From: Meconema thalassinum
Taxonomy: Eukaryota; Arthropoda; Insecta; Orthoptera; Tettigoniidae
Direction of reading: 5' to 3'
Assembly (NCBI GenBank): GCA_946902985.2
Contig: OX336388.2
Location: forward strand, 1,219,206,609-1,219,270,608
DNA: 64,000 nucleotides
The notes below the pieces were generated by a model. The model was not told where the DNA came from. It saw only the letters and a list, made by a program, of their open reading frames with translations, and ran no database searches. Below are positions 10,130 to 22,400 of the stretch, in pieces. Both the position numbers and the translations under genes were made by a program. Every line of letters starts with the position of its first letter. Position 1 is the stretch's first letter.

Positions 10130-10396
10130 GCCACCAACAGCAAGGAGGTTGGAATCATGGGCTGGAATCATGTTTGGTCGACGTACGGCTCTAATTCCTA
10201 TCCACTGTCACAACTCGGATCTGGTGTTCGGAGACAACATCCTTGATCCTGTCGTTACAGGATTGGCTGCCGCAATGGGTGAGGGCTTTACACTAGTGGA
10301 CGATAATGCTCGTGCCCATCGAGCTAGGGTGGTCAATCAGTTCCTCCAGATGCATGGCATACAGAGAATGGAGTGGCCTGTCTATTCTGCGGACAT
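10130..10396 (+). pseudogene. Tc1/mariner transposase fragment, N-terminal-side piece of a split gene
   Basis: Encodes the middle of a Tc1-type DDE transposase: WAGIMFGRRT, DNILDPVVT, then the second catalytic Asp context DDNARAHRARVV and QRMEWPVYSAD. The N-terminal DNA-binding part is missing. The frame stops being Tc1 at 10396, exactly where a LINE begins. The remaining C-terminal coding sequence resumes at 30866, after a duplicated TCTGCGGACAT. The two pieces are therefore one interrupted gene. Neither is functional. Confidence 0.85.
10386..10396 (+). repeat. target-site duplication of the LINE (left copy)
   Basis: TCTGCGGACAT, identical to 30866-30876. It lies inside the Tc1 coding sequence on both sides. 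An 11-bp duplication is typical of target-primed reverse transcription. Confidence 0.85.
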
Positions 10397-12068
10397 CAGT
10401 TCAAGAAAACTCTGATCAGTTCAAGAAAACTAAAATTATAGCTGTTTTGAAACCTGGTAAGCCAAAAGACCCTCCCCAAACCTACAGGCCTATAGCGTTA
10501 CTGAGCTGTTGCTACAAACTTCTTGAAAGACTAATTTCTAACAGGATCATTCCTACTATCTTAGAACACATTCCTGTTAACAGGCTGGCTTTAAACCTAA
10601 TCGCAGTTGTTGTGATCGAGTCCTTGCTCTTACATCGCATATCGAGTCTCGTTTTCAACCCCAGCTTAAAACTTCTGTTGTGTTTCTCGATCTGTCTGCC
10701 GCTTATGATACAGTATGGAGAGAGGGGTTACTCTATAAACTGTCTCGAGTAATACCTTGCAAAACTACCAAGCAACTTATTGGTAATATGCTCAGTAACA
10801 GACTTTTCCAAGTCATTCTAGGAAGAAGAATGAGCAAACAAAGGAAGCTAAACAACGGGCTCCCACAAGGTTCAGTGCTGGCTCCCCTTCTCTTCAATCT
10901 GTATCTCTCTGATCTACCAGATACTCAGTCCAGAAAGTTTTGTTATGTTGATGATATAGCTTTGTCTATAAGGCACAAGGACATCAGTGTCGTGGAGAAT
11001 GTATTCAATGATGACGTAGCTAGGCTTGAAAGATATTTCCACAAAAGGAGGCTCCAAACAAGTGCAACAAAAACTGAAGTAAAATGTTTCCATTTAAACA
11101 ACAGAATGGCTGATAGTGCAGTATCGTTTCAAGGTTCTGTGCTGAGAAATAATAAACACCCTAAATATTTAGGTGTCACTCTGGACCGCACATTATCCTT
11201 GAAAAACATCTTGAAAATACAGCCACCAAAATTAGAAGCCGGAATAATATCCTGCAGAAGCTTTGTGGAACTACTTGGGGAGCTTCTGCAATAACTCTGA
11301 GGTGTTCTGCATTAGGTCTTGTCTTCTCCGCTGCCGAATAGTGTGCTCCAGTTTGTCTGAACAGCCCCCATCTAAAGATAATTGGTACCCAACTCAATAA
11401 CACCATGAGACTGATCAGTGGCCTTATTAGATCTACGCCGACTTATTGGCTTCCTGTCCTCAGCAACATCATGCCTCCTGACCTACGCAGGAAAGCTGCC
11501 CTGACCCGAGAGTATAAGAAAATCATGAGTAAACCAGCTCTTCCTATTCACTGCGACATCCCTGATCTGAATAGAAACCGACTGAAATCTAGACATCCAC
11601 CCATCAAATATGCTAGGGATCTCACAGGCAATAATTTTAAGCCGAATATCCAATGGAGAAATGAATGGAGCACCAACATCAACTTTGTAGCTTGGAGTGA
11701 TTTAATTGGAAATAGCGCTGCATCCGGTTTTGACCTGCCAAGAAGAACGTGAACTACCCTCAATAGGATCCGAACTAACCACGGAGTCTGTGCTGAATCA
11801 CTCTTCAAATGGGGTAAAATTCCTTCTCCCCAATGCGACTGCGGTGCTCCTTCACAGTCAGTTCACCACATTGTTCATGAATGCCATGGAAGAGCATATC
11901 AGGGTAATCGGTCTGACTTCCTGTGGGCAACACCTACAGCATTGCAATGGATAAGGAATTTCGACTTATATAAGCCTGCCTCGTCATGTGTCCCTGTAAA
12001 TATGTATATATCAATGTATATGTGTGTGCGTATATTTATCTTGCTTGCTTTTTTGTTTGTATGCCACA
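10397..12068 (+). pseudogene. 5'-truncated Jockey/CR1-like non-LTR retrotransposon, RT domain
   Basis: Translations in shifting frames show a LINE reverse transcriptase: KPGKPKDPPQTYRPIALLS at the start, FLDLSAAYDTVWREGL, GLPQGSVLAPLLFNLYL, the catalytic YVDDIAL (about 10945), then a C-terminal region with a CDCGAP cysteine motif and HHIVHEC (11836-11885). At least four frameshifts or stops break it. The 5' end is truncated inside RT, next to a duplicated 20-bp block (10397-10431). Its 3' terminus was displaced by the insertion at 12069 and reappears at 30847-30865 with an ATAAATAAAATAAA-like tail. The clade is uncertain (Jockey or CR1 group). Confidence 0.85.
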
Positions 12069-12456
12069 TAGTACAGTCATATTAGGGCAAAATTTGGCCG
12101 GATACGGAAAAATTAAATGACAACGAATTTCTTCAAAAACATGTTCTATAAGACCCCCTGAACATCCCCAGAAAAATCGCCAATAATCGGGCTTGGGGAA
12201 CACCCCTAAATTTTCAGAAAATGCCCGCCATCTTGGAGTTTTCAATAAACTGCTACAATTTATGAACGAAAAGTAGAAATAAGGCGCGGTTTTCGCCCAA
12301 AGTTGTGTTTCGACTTCTAGGTGTTGTACCTACTATGAAAACTCACATTCAGGTCAGGGACCGTCTTTAATTAAAAAAAAAACACTTATCTACTTAAAAA
12401 AAAAACTTTCTACTAAACGAAAAGTGATAAAAAGGTGCTGTTTTCGTCTATATAAT
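12069..12456 (+). repeat. left terminal inverted repeat, outer part (continues at 26962)
   Basis: Reads as the reverse complement of 30546-30846 with few differences, including CCCCCTGAACATCCCCAG and GGGCTTGGGGAACACCC. It is interrupted at 12456 by the gypsy insertion; the remaining arm resumes at 26962 and continues to about 27190. Within the arm, boxes like GGGACCGTCTTTAATT recur. Confidence 0.85.
12453..12456 (+). repeat. 4-bp target-site duplication ATAA (left) of the 14.5-kb gypsy
   Basis: ATAA immediately precedes the TG of the left LTR; ATAA also follows the CA of the right LTR at 26958-26961. A 4-bp duplication fits gypsy integrases. Confidence 0.8.
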
Positions 12457-15400
12457 GAACCCGAGGAGGTTATGCTGACTGGAATCGAACGTGGTTCTCA
12501 GAGACTGTGATCTCAGATAAAGGTTCCACCAGGGAACGAACCCGAAGTCTGTGGAGGGAGTTTCATTGTAAAAACCCCTAGAGAGAAGTGTATATTAAAT
12601 CACTGGTGTGATTTCAGTTGCAATGACATTATTTACTAAAATAATGAAGGGAAATTGAGCAGAATACTGCATTATTAGACTACTTGGTGTAGGCTATACG
12701 AGGCTTGGAACACTGCAAGTGCAGAGTTGACATTTTTACAAATTGGCCCAGAATTGTGGGAGGTGTTCAGTGGAGCCAGGTCCATCTCTCTGACCTCGTT
12801 ATGTCGTCTGGGAGAGGGTGAGGGCCTGAATAATGACCCAGTTCTTCCCCGACGGAGAATAGCATTGAGTTTGGTGGGGAGAGATAGCCAGGAAAATCAT
12901 TGATTACTCGCGATTGGAGTAACGGATTGACTTGAGAGTTGTCCACAGGTGAATATTTTGCCAAAAGGCTAATTTTAGAGCCTTTAATCTGCGAAATTGA
13001 CGCATATTTAGGAAGTGCGGAAGGACCGTAGAACTATCATTGTTCGCGGCGAGTTTTGAGAAGGTTGCCTGGGATTCCCAAGAAGGTAGCGTCCCCAAGC
13101 CATGGAGAAAGGAATTAATATTAATTAATTCGACGAGCGATTCTTCTGCACGCCGGTAGTTCTGGGATCTGTGATGACAAAGGAACCCGTTGATCATGGT
13201 TTCGAGACCAGAATCACGCTGTGAGAGGAGCCGAGATGACGCGGGAAAATTTCGCCCTACTTTTCGTGGGAATCCAATATAAGGGAGTCGACCCTTGACG
13301 GAGCGCTCAGTTGAAGTCAGTCTTGCTCAGTTGGCAGTCAGTCTTACTCAGTTTTACGCAGTCATCATGCCAGGCGCACGCCAGTATTGCAGCCAGTCCT
13401 AACGCAGCTTACACAGTTGGACATAGTTTGTCACCGAGAGTTGAAAACAGTAATCGCTACACAGTTTTGTAAACAGTATGAGCAATGTGTGTTCATTTAG
13501 GAAGCAACGTGTGAAATAAGTTGCAGAACTATGGTAAATAATAATCTATGTAAAGTTATGCACAGTGTTAGCGCAATGTGTAAAATATTGACTGATCGTA
13601 TATGTGTAATTACGATGGAATGCACTAAAAGAAACGTTACGGAGCAGTTGGTAATGTCATAAGTAAACCAAATAACCACGCTCAGGACGGTAGTTAGCAT
13701 ATTTATGCAACGCAGGGAGCTTACCGTAGGAGTATGGATAAGAACTGTTGGTGACTTCCGAGAGCAGGTAAACCAGACTTTCAATCAGGAGTTGATAGGA
13801 GCACGGGGGATGCCATCGATACCTGCAATTTTGATCTTTGCTAGGGAATTTCAACAATGAAAAGTGTATAAAGTGTCGTGTGTTATGTGTAAAGCATATG
13901 TAAAATATCTTTTAAAGTAGTGATTGAATAAGTGTTATAAAGTATCACATGTGTGGGAGCGATAGCTTCCTTAGAGAAATGCAACGTGCCGTGTTGTTAA
14001 CAGAAAATATGTGTCATAAAATGTGTGTATTCAAGATAAATATGTCACGTTAAACCTGCAAATGGCAGGCAAACTGGAAGAATATGATTGGTTGGAGCCA
14101 CCATAAGACGCCTATAGAGATGTAAGTACCCCACAAATTATGATTATGTAGAAATATGGGCCACTGCATGCTGTGATTTCCGTAAAGATGCCAGTAAAAA
14201 TCAGTTTAGGAGGTAGATCCTCCATGTTCAATCATTATTGTGTTGATTTTTATAGAGTTGAGATGTTAATTTGCATCATTAAGTGGAGTAATCATTCCCA
14301 CTATGAATTAAGAATGGCAATCAGTTATGTAAATGCAACGAACACGATTGTTCGAATTTTAAGACGTTTAGTTATGTCGGATTTTTGGTAATTTATGTGA
14401 GAATAATAATAAAGAATGATTTTGGTCATTTATGTCAGTGAGATTAATGAATAAGAAGTAATGATTTTGGTCATTTATGTCAGTGAGATTAATGGTAATA
14501 ATAATAATGAATATTAAAAGTATGAATGAACACATCAGGAAACAAATAAATGTTGTAAGCGAGATAGTTACGCTAATTGCAAGACTTATCAATCTAAGCA
14601 GTAAGATGATACAGTAAGATTACATTACAGTAATTAAGGAAAGAAGTTTTATATCAGAATATTGTATTAATATTCAATAATGAGGCCAGGAATGAAAGAG
14701 CTTTTAGTGAATTGAATTTGCAGCTTATATGAGAATTGATAGATTTCTCTTAATATTAGAGGGCGGAGGTCGTACATTAGTTAAAGGGGCCAGGTGGTCT
14801 ATTCCACGTATGAAATCTCCTATGTCATGGGCATAAGCGGAGATATAATTTATGCCAGAGTTTTAGTGTGGTACCCTAGCTCTGAGGAAGGATATGAAAG
14901 TGTTCCGGGTTGGAATCCTGTGGTAGAGACGAGGAAAACGAGGACACCTCGAAACTCTATGGATCCCCGAGAACTTATTGATGAGTTATTCAGCTCGTGG
15001 GAGCGAAACTCATGGCGACAGCTTGGACTGAGCGCCTATTTTATTTGAGACACCGGTCACCCGTCAGACTAATGTATTACGAACCCCGAACCTTCATGTT
15101 GAATGGACCTGTGTGAGGCCAGTAATTATTATATCCTCAGTGTAGGAGTAATTTAAAAAAGCTCATTCAATACCTGTTTGCATAATAGTCAATTAAGATC
15201 CTTTGGGATATGTGTGTCGTTCAGACAACAGTATTTGTATTGTACATCTTCTACTGCTTAGTGAAGGAAAGCATTCAAACCTTTAGGGAGGGTCGAGATA
15301 ATTGGTGGAACCCCCATCCCACATTCTATTGTGTGCCGACTCCTCGAGCAGAGGGTCTGCGGACGGTCACCCGAACCGTCAAGGCAAGTTGAAAGGAACA

Positions 15401-16269
15401 GATTGAGACCCTGTAATGACATGTATTGAAATATTGTTAAGTTGAGTAACGTAGCCATGTGGTTTAAGAACACATGGATAATTATAGATCATCCTGATGG
15501 TTCATTATTTTAGCTATCTGACGAATGGTTAGACGATGTATTTGCACTGTCACTGACGCCAAGTTAATGAAGTTGGTTACCAGATGCCACAGGCTACGCA
15601 CGCAAGGTAGTCTTATTGTACTATCCGACACAGCTATAATTTAACGTCTTTAATATGAAATCACAACAGCATGCAGTGGGACTATATAAATAGTGGAGTA
15701 GGGGTAGCTTACGTAAATATGGAGTTGCACGTAGTTTGCGGTGCAACACCAGAATAGGCTAATGCATGACGCATTTGGTGGGAAGAGAAAGATCAAAACA
15801 CACACGGTACACATATTTGTCAAAACTAAAGAGGTTTAAGGAATAATTAATTTGTGAAATTAAAGAAGTCACATTGGATGACAGTAGTATGTCAATGTAA
15901 AAGTTGTTTGTGAAGTTGTATGTGCATCAGCGCACTAGAATATCTTTGTGAAGCTCACATAAGGGTAAAGCTTTGTGGTATGATATGATTTATTATGATT
16001 ATTTTTGCTCATAGTAGTGGATTGTGGAAGTAAATTTTTGTTTGCTTTGTTTTATGGTTATGGGGATTGTTTTATTTGTTAAAGCCATGATTTTATTTAC
16101 TGGATTAAAGTTTTAGAATAGAGTTGTGCCTTATTATTGTAGAGTTGATACCTTGTAGCCTCAAATCCAAAATATGCACTGCTCAATTGGGGAGACGGTA
16201 CACGCCTGAGGCCTGAAGCTAGCTGGAGGCAGAAGCATATTTTCCATCGAGATTATACGCATGGGTACA
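12457..16269 (+). repeat. 5' LTR of the 14.5-kb gypsy
   Basis: Starts TGAACCCGAGG and ends CATGGGTACA. Matches 23131-26957 along its whole length. By eye there are perhaps 20-30 substitutions, plus about 13 bp present only in the right copy near 25405. A probable core promoter is TATAAG at 13278-13283, followed about 30 bp later by a region rich in CAGTC/CAGTT repeats (13308-13410), as often seen at LTR transcription starts. A second TATATAAA is at 15683-15690. Confidence 0.92.
13278..13310 (+). promoter_or_regulatory. probable core promoter of the gypsy 5' LTR
   Basis: TATAAG followed after about 30 bp by CTCAGTTGAAGTCAGTC, an initiator-like CAGT-rich stretch. The same arrangement is in the 3' LTR at 23953. 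If correct, U3 is only about 0.8 kb and the transcribed R-U5 leader is about 3 kb. Confidence 0.45.
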
Positions 16270-17072
16270 TGGAAAATGATGTCCTGTACAGTGATTTGAG
16301 CTATAGGTACAACTAAAGTCGGTCAGATCTAATGCACACAACTCTATTAAAGTAATAATTAACGAAGTAGGGAATGACCGCTCCTAATTCTAGCTAAGCT
16401 CTGATACGCACAATATAAATTTTGATAATGCAATACGTCTTGTATGCATAGATTTATTATCATGGCGAGACTCAAGTGAGGCATTCGACAGTACAACCGA
16501 GACCTTGGAAGGTTGCTGCGATGTCTTAACGTGGACCACCTCCCATGACTATTCGTCTATTCATTTATCATGGCCCAAGCAACGTGGAGCGGTATTAATT
16601 CATTATGGAACCGCCTGCGTCAGTGCAATATGAGCGATCTTGGCATTGCACATGCATGGCATACTTGACATAATTATACATCTTATAATTATCATGTCGC
16701 CCAGGTGTGTGGGGAAAGGCATGTCACTATTTATTATCATGGCGCCCAGATTGCGTGGAGCTTATGGGATTTAGGGAAAACCCATAGATTTTTTATGGTA
16801 TTTCATGGGGAAAACCATAGTAATTGTTTTTTTGCCTCAAACTGTGTTTGAGTGATTTTTGAGTTCAGTAGGCTTTTGATGTAACGCAGAATCTCTCTAT
16901 TGAGAAGAGGATTACCCAAGGGTATGAGCGCTACATACCAGATCCACAATTTATCATAATATTATCAGGATTTGTACGACTTCACAATATGTGTACAGTG
17001 TTTGATGTTTCTCTTTGAAACATATCCACACATTTTTCCAGGAAGCCTGCCTGCATATTTAAGTGAATTATT
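16270..17072 (+). other. gypsy leader between 5' LTR and gag
   Basis: 800 bp without a coding region. It starts with TGG directly after the LTR, as expected for a primer-binding site, but the following bases are not a tRNA 3' end I recognise. Four degenerate repeats built on TTATCATGGCGCCCAG with a following GTGGAG lie at about 16457, 16565, 16690 and 16731. They may be packaging or leader elements. Confidence 0.6.
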
Positions 17073-19391
17073 GTGAAAATGTCAGGCACGGAGGAAATCT
17101 TGCAGGTTATTGCAGGGTTGAAACAGCATTTTGATGTTGTTAACGAGCAGAATAGGCTGGAAGCTAAGGCTTTCCAGGACGGAATAAACGCTCGGTTAGA
17201 TGATAACCAGAGTGAATTGAGCAATCGTTTAGATGCTAATCAGGTTGAAATAAACGCTCGTTTAGATGCCAATCAGGAGGCAATAAATGCAAATAAGGTT
17301 GAAATAAACAACAAGTTAGGTCAAATGCAAGAGATTATTAAGACCGAAGTAACAGAAACTGTTGTAAGCATTGTATCGGAAATGCAGGTTAAAACAGATA
17401 AACGGTTCGAGACCATAGAAGCCAAACTTGAAAGTAACTTACAAGCGTGTAAGCATGCTCAGGATGAAACCAACAGTAGGTTAGACGCGTTATCTAACGA
17501 CATTAAGGATATTCAAATCCAAAATGAGGCGAATCTCGAACGCCAAGCGAAACAATTCTCAGAGTTTACGAGAACGGTAGACCAGAGATTAGAGGAGAAC
17601 GACTCTAAATGGGACCAGAAATTGAAAAGCTATGCTAGAGCAATTAACGGTGATCTCAAGAAACAGGAACAGAATATATTAGGTCAATGTCACGAAATAG
17701 GTGAAATCAAGGCCGTCGTTAACGAGAGTAAAGAACTGGTAGGAAACATGAAGGGTCAGATAAGTAAAGTTCACCAAGAACTGGATCAAGTTCAGAATGA
17801 CATTGTTGTAGTCAACAAAAGGCAAGAGGAGAATAGAGGTGAAATTATTAAGGTCCAGAAGGAAATGTCAAAGGTCAATGGACACATTCGAGAAGAAATC
17901 AAAGGATTGAGGGAAGAACTCGAAGTGAGAGAAGGCCAGAAAACAGAGGCAAGCGACAAGACCCTTGCTCAAATTAAGGAAGATGTAGAGGATGAAATCT
18001 CCCATATCAAACAAAGTCTGAAAGAAGACAAGAAGAAAATCTTTCAAGTAGCCGAGGAAAATCGAGATAGGCTTACAAGAATAGAGAAAGAAGTCATTAC
18101 TCGTCTGGAAAGAGCAGAAATGCGCCACAGTCAAATGGAGACTAGGATAATAGCACAGGAGGAAACACTTCTGAAAGATCCTAAGTCAAGTGAAGGCAGC
18201 CTAGAAGATATGAGGAAAACAAGGTGGGCAGACTTAGAAACCCAACCTATAAGCAGGAATGCTACAGGCCCAGGGGAAAGTCCTTATATGACGCCAGGTG
18301 TACCAGTTGCGGCATCAACGCCACATGAAAACGCTATGCACACCCAGGTGATAAACGTCATAAGGGCAAGCGAAGAAAAACCAAGGAAATTCTCAGGTAG
18401 CCATTGTAACATGACACCAAAATATTGGTTGAAGGAAGTGACTGAATATCTGAATGATGCACGAATACCACAGGAGCGTAGGCTACGTGCTATAAAGAAA
18501 TTAACAGAAGGGGAGTGCGCATTATGGTTTCGCAGCTTCCGCTACACTTTCGATACTGTTGAGGAGTTTCGGGAGGCATTTTTGAAGAGATACTGGGACG
18601 CAGCGACCCAACAGAATTTACGGTTGGATTTATATGCAAAGAAATACAGTACCAACAATCCAACGAAGTACGCAGAATTCTTCATATCGCAGATGTGTCG
18701 CTTTAAAGAACTAGATCAAAAACCGAGCGAACTGGAGCTATGTATTGCTATCGCCAAGCAGCTTCCATACGAGATCCAAAGACTGCTAATCTCGGCTAAT
18801 GCGAAAACTGCTATGGAAATGGAGACAGTTCTTAGACAACTGGACCTCACTACAGCAAATACGATGCGTCAGAGTCGAACCGTGGAACAGGTACACGTGA
18901 CCAACACGCAGACTGACCAACAGCGAGCTCCAAGGGACAACAAAGCTACGAGCACTGAAACATTAGATTCCTATGGACGGCAATGGGAACGGGAACCCAG
19001 AAGATGGCAGTCAAAGTACAAAGGGAATGCTAATAGAGGAGGAAGAGGTCGAAACTCGTGGAATAAGCCGAATACTAGGGGTAAACCGTACCAAAACAAT
19101 GGAGGTAATAATGGCCAAGAAGGCAACAATAGAAATTGGAGACCCCAAGAAAGAAGAAGTAACTTCGATGACGAGGTAGAAGAACGATATCACGCTTCTT
19201 TGCGATACCTCGAGGAGAGGGGAGATGAGCCTCAGAAACAACAAGTCCGCTGGCAAGAAGTTATGCAGAACAGGACATCGCCAGACAGATATGGAGATGG
19301 AGCTAAGAGTTTGGAGCTACAGCGCAGCGAACAGGAGAGAAGAAACTCCAAGGGGACGGGCGCTGAAGAAAAAAAAAAACGCCAAAATTAG
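17073..19391 (+). CDS. gypsy Gag with long coiled-coil N-terminus
   Basis: 772 residues. Residues 1-370 are strongly heptad-like, with a tandem motif RLDANQ-E-INA repeated near 45-85, so a long coiled coil is likely. Residues about 445-600 match the retrotransposon Gag (capsid) region (KYWLKEVTEYL, LWFRSFRYTF, REAFLKRYWD, CRFKELDQKPSE). The C-terminal part (about 630-720) is basic and rich in R, G and N (RGGRGRNSW) and seems to replace the usual zinc knuckle, which is absent. The start is the first ATG of the open frame. The frame ends just after an 11-A run, where pol is reached by a -1 shift. Expected role: particle assembly and RNA binding. Confidence 0.88.
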   Translation: MKMSGTEEILQVIAGLKQHFDVVNEQNRLEAKAFQDGINARLDDNQSELSNRLDANQVEINARLDANQEAINANKVEINNKLGQMQEIIKTEVTETVVSIVSEMQVKTDKRFETIEAKLESNLQACKHAQDETNSRLDALSNDIKDIQIQNEANLERQAKQFSEFTRTVDQRLEENDSKWDQKLKSYARAINGDLKKQEQNILGQCHEIGEIKAVVNESKELVGNMKGQISKVHQELDQVQNDIVVVNKRQEENRGEIIKVQKEMSKVNGHIREEIKGLREELEVREGQKTEASDKTLAQIKEDVEDEISHIKQSLKEDKKKIFQVAEENRDRLTRIEKEVITRLERAEMRHSQMETRIIAQEETLLKDPKSSEGSLEDMRKTRWADLETQPISRNATGPGESPYMTPGVPVAASTPHENAMHTQVINVIRASEEKPRKFSGSHCNMTPKYWLKEVTEYLNDARIPQERRLRAIKKLTEGECALWFRSFRYTFDTVEEFREAFLKRYWDAATQQNLRLDLYAKKYSTNNPTKYAEFFISQMCRFKELDQKPSELELCIAIAKQLPYEIQRLLISANAKTAMEMETVLRQLDLTTANTMRQSRTVEQVHVTNTQTDQQRAPRDNKATSTETLDSYGRQWEREPRRWQSKYKGNANRGGRGRNSWNKPNTRGKPYQNNGGNNGQEGNNRNWRPQERRSNFDDEVEERYHASLRYLEERGDEPQKQQVRWQEVMQNRTSPDRYGDGAKSLELQRSEQERRNSKGTGAEEKKKRQN
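19369..19380 (+). promoter_or_regulatory. A11 slippery site for -1 gag-pol frameshift
   Basis: Eleven A followed by C lie 9 nt before the gag stop. The in-frame heptamer A AAA AAA (19373-19379) allows -1 slippage. In the -1 frame the sequence is open from here straight into protease and pol. A downstream stimulatory structure was not worked out. Confidence 0.65.
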
Positions 19392-19486
19392 GAGAGTTCG
19401 AGACTGAGGGATGGAAGTCTGTTAACATCATCAATTGGATAGCCAAACCGGAAGAGCTAATCGAGGATACAGGAGGACCACAGGTC

Positions 19487-22400
19487 ATGGTCAAGCGAGA
19501 ATTGCCTATTATAATAGTAAGGGTGGCAGGATTAAAAGTAAGAAGTCTGCTGGACACAGGGTCAACAGTGAGCCTTATGACACAAGCCTTATATGATGAA
19601 ATAGCCCGGAGAGAGAATATTTTGAAAATACCGATCTCTAGTGTCAAGATAAAAGGGGTAATTCCAGACCGAACGATGATATGTAAATATCAGGTATTCC
19701 TAGATTTACAGATAGGAGGCTCTATTTTTTCACAGAGTTTTCTGTTAGTAAACAAACTGCCTTATAACCTACTTATTGGGGCAGAATTTATAAGGGAATA
19801 CAGAGTGATAATCGACCTAGCACAGGACAGGGTTATGTTCCATGTAAATGAAGAAGCTGAAGGCTTGGAGGTCGCACTCAATGAGATTGAACCAGGGTCA
19901 AGTGAACAAGTATGGCATACATACAGAGACGTGGCTGGAGAAGAAGTGTTAGTTATTGAGCAGTTAGAAGAAGAGCTGAAAACACTAGCCACAGACCTGG
20001 AGAAAGATTTGGAACCCAAACTGGAAGATTATATTTCGGAAAAGCTAGAAGAAGCGAAAATTGGGCTAAAAGAGAAGGAAAACTTAAAGCAGTTATTATT
20101 GGAACAGAAGGAAGTCTTTGATTCGAGACCTGGTCGTGTAAAGAACTTCACTTATGCTTTTCAAGTCAGTGATTGGACACCATTTAGGCAGAAACCCTAC
20201 CCTATAGCTGAAAAGCATTATGCTAAAGTGAAAGAGGCAATTCAGGAGATGTTGGAGGCCGGTGTTATTGAGAAGACACCTACGCCTTATGTAAGTCCAT
20301 TGGTAATTGTACCAAAGACAGACGGAACTGTCAGAGTCTGCCTGGACCTGAGACATTTAAATTTGAAGGTTATTCCAGAATTTGACCAAGTGCCACCTAT
20401 TAAAGAGATCCTCAGGAAGTTCAAAGGGAAAACCGTATTCACAAATCTGGACATCACATCCAGTTTCCATCATCTTGAGTTAGAGAAGAAAACTAGTCTG
20501 TTGACAGGATTTATGTTTGATCAACATACATACACATTTTTAAGGCTACCTTTTGGGTTGAAAACAGCTGGTTCAGCACTGATAAGAGCGTTAGATCGCA
20601 ATCTATCAGATGAAGTGAAAGAGAGTACCATCAGATATGTAGACGACATTCTACTCACATCAGAATCTCTGGAGGAGCACATGAGAGACCTGAGGAAGTT
20701 GCTAGATGACCTTCGAGAAGCTAACTTTAAGGTTAATATCAAGAAATCGCACTTCTGTCAGAGGGAAGTCAAATTCCTAGGGCATGTTATTGATGCAAAT
20801 GGAGTGAAGCCTAACCCAGATAAATTGGAGGTGATTCGAAATTTCCCTCGACCCACGAAAGTAAAGCACGTCCGACAGTATTTGGGAGTAATTGGATTCT
20901 TTTCGAACCACTGCCCAAACTATACTACGACAGTAGCACCCCTGCAGGACCTATTGAAGAAAGGCGGCAGATGGAATTGGACGGAGCAATGTCAGGAAGC
21001 ATTCGTGAGGTCAAAACAAATGCTTTTGGAATATGTGAAGCTGGGATACCCAGATTATACCCAGAAGTTCATCATACAGACGGATGCATCACTTATTGGG
21101 ATCGGAGCGATGCTATTCCAGGAAAATGTTGACCAGCCTGAAAATAAAGTTTTTATTGCCTTTATAAGCAGGAGACTGAAAGCCCATGAGAAGAATTACA
21201 CGATCACAGAGATAGAGTTGCTCGCAATTTTGTACGCGTTGCAATCTTGGCATAAACTCGTGTATGGCTTCCAAATAGTCCTCAGAACAGACCATAAAGC
21301 TTTAACATTTTTGTTAAAAACAGACTTGTCTAGCCAGAGACTGACAAGATGGTCCCTGTATATTCAGCAATTTAATGTGGAAATAGAATACTGTCCAGGG
21401 AAAGAGAATGTAATACCGGACATATTAAGCCGTTACCCTAGAGAAGAGGAAGCGTTAGCTGTCCAGATTGAGAATCGAGATCAGAAGACGTTGGATGACT
21501 TAAGGAATCTTACCAACCTACAACGCGAAGACCCGTGGTTGAAGATGATGATCGATTACTTTGAGGGACGCTTAGCAAGGGGGACTGCAAGATACGGAGA
21601 GGCAGAGGCATTGGCAACAGATTATATTTGGTATAATCAGATATTACACAAGTGGGATGATGTAGATCATACACGTCAAAGGATTGTGATTCCTGCATCT
21701 TTGCAGAGGAGATTGGTGTGGCTAGCACACAGAGCATTTGGTCATCCAGGGATAGATAAAATCTGTGCTCTGTTGAAGGAAGCATTTACTTGGCCTAAGT
21801 TGAGAGAAACGGTGAGAAATGCTATTAGGACATGTGATCTATGCCAGAGGGTAAAGCCAAATCCCTTTTTAATGAGGCAAAGACCTATCCCGTTGTTACC
21901 GGAGAAGCCAAGGCAGTTATTGAGCATAGACAACTTTGGACCATTGCCTAGAGCACGTAGAGGCAATAGACACATTTTTGTAGCCATGGATGTATTTTCG
22001 AAAATGGTGGTATTATGCCCCATACAGAAGACAAGTTCAAAGCAGGTCTTGAAACGGCTGAAAGAGAGAGTTATTCCGATTCTTGGGAAGCCGGATAACA
22101 TTCTCTCGGACCACGGAAGTTGCTTTACAAGTGCAGAATTTCGTCGAGAACTGGAAACTCTAGGAATTAGGCAGATTTTATCTACCATTCGCCATCCTGA
22201 GGCAAGTCCAGTTGAAAGAGTAATGAGAGAGATCCAGAAATACATGAAGATCTACTGCTCTGAAGCGAATTGGCGTTGGATTGAATTTCTAGAAGTAATT
22301 GAATACTGTATAAATAATACTGTACATGAGGCGACAGGTCAGGTTCCCGTGACCCTACATCTGGATCAGAGACCGGAGAGACCGTGGAATGGTGTCATTC

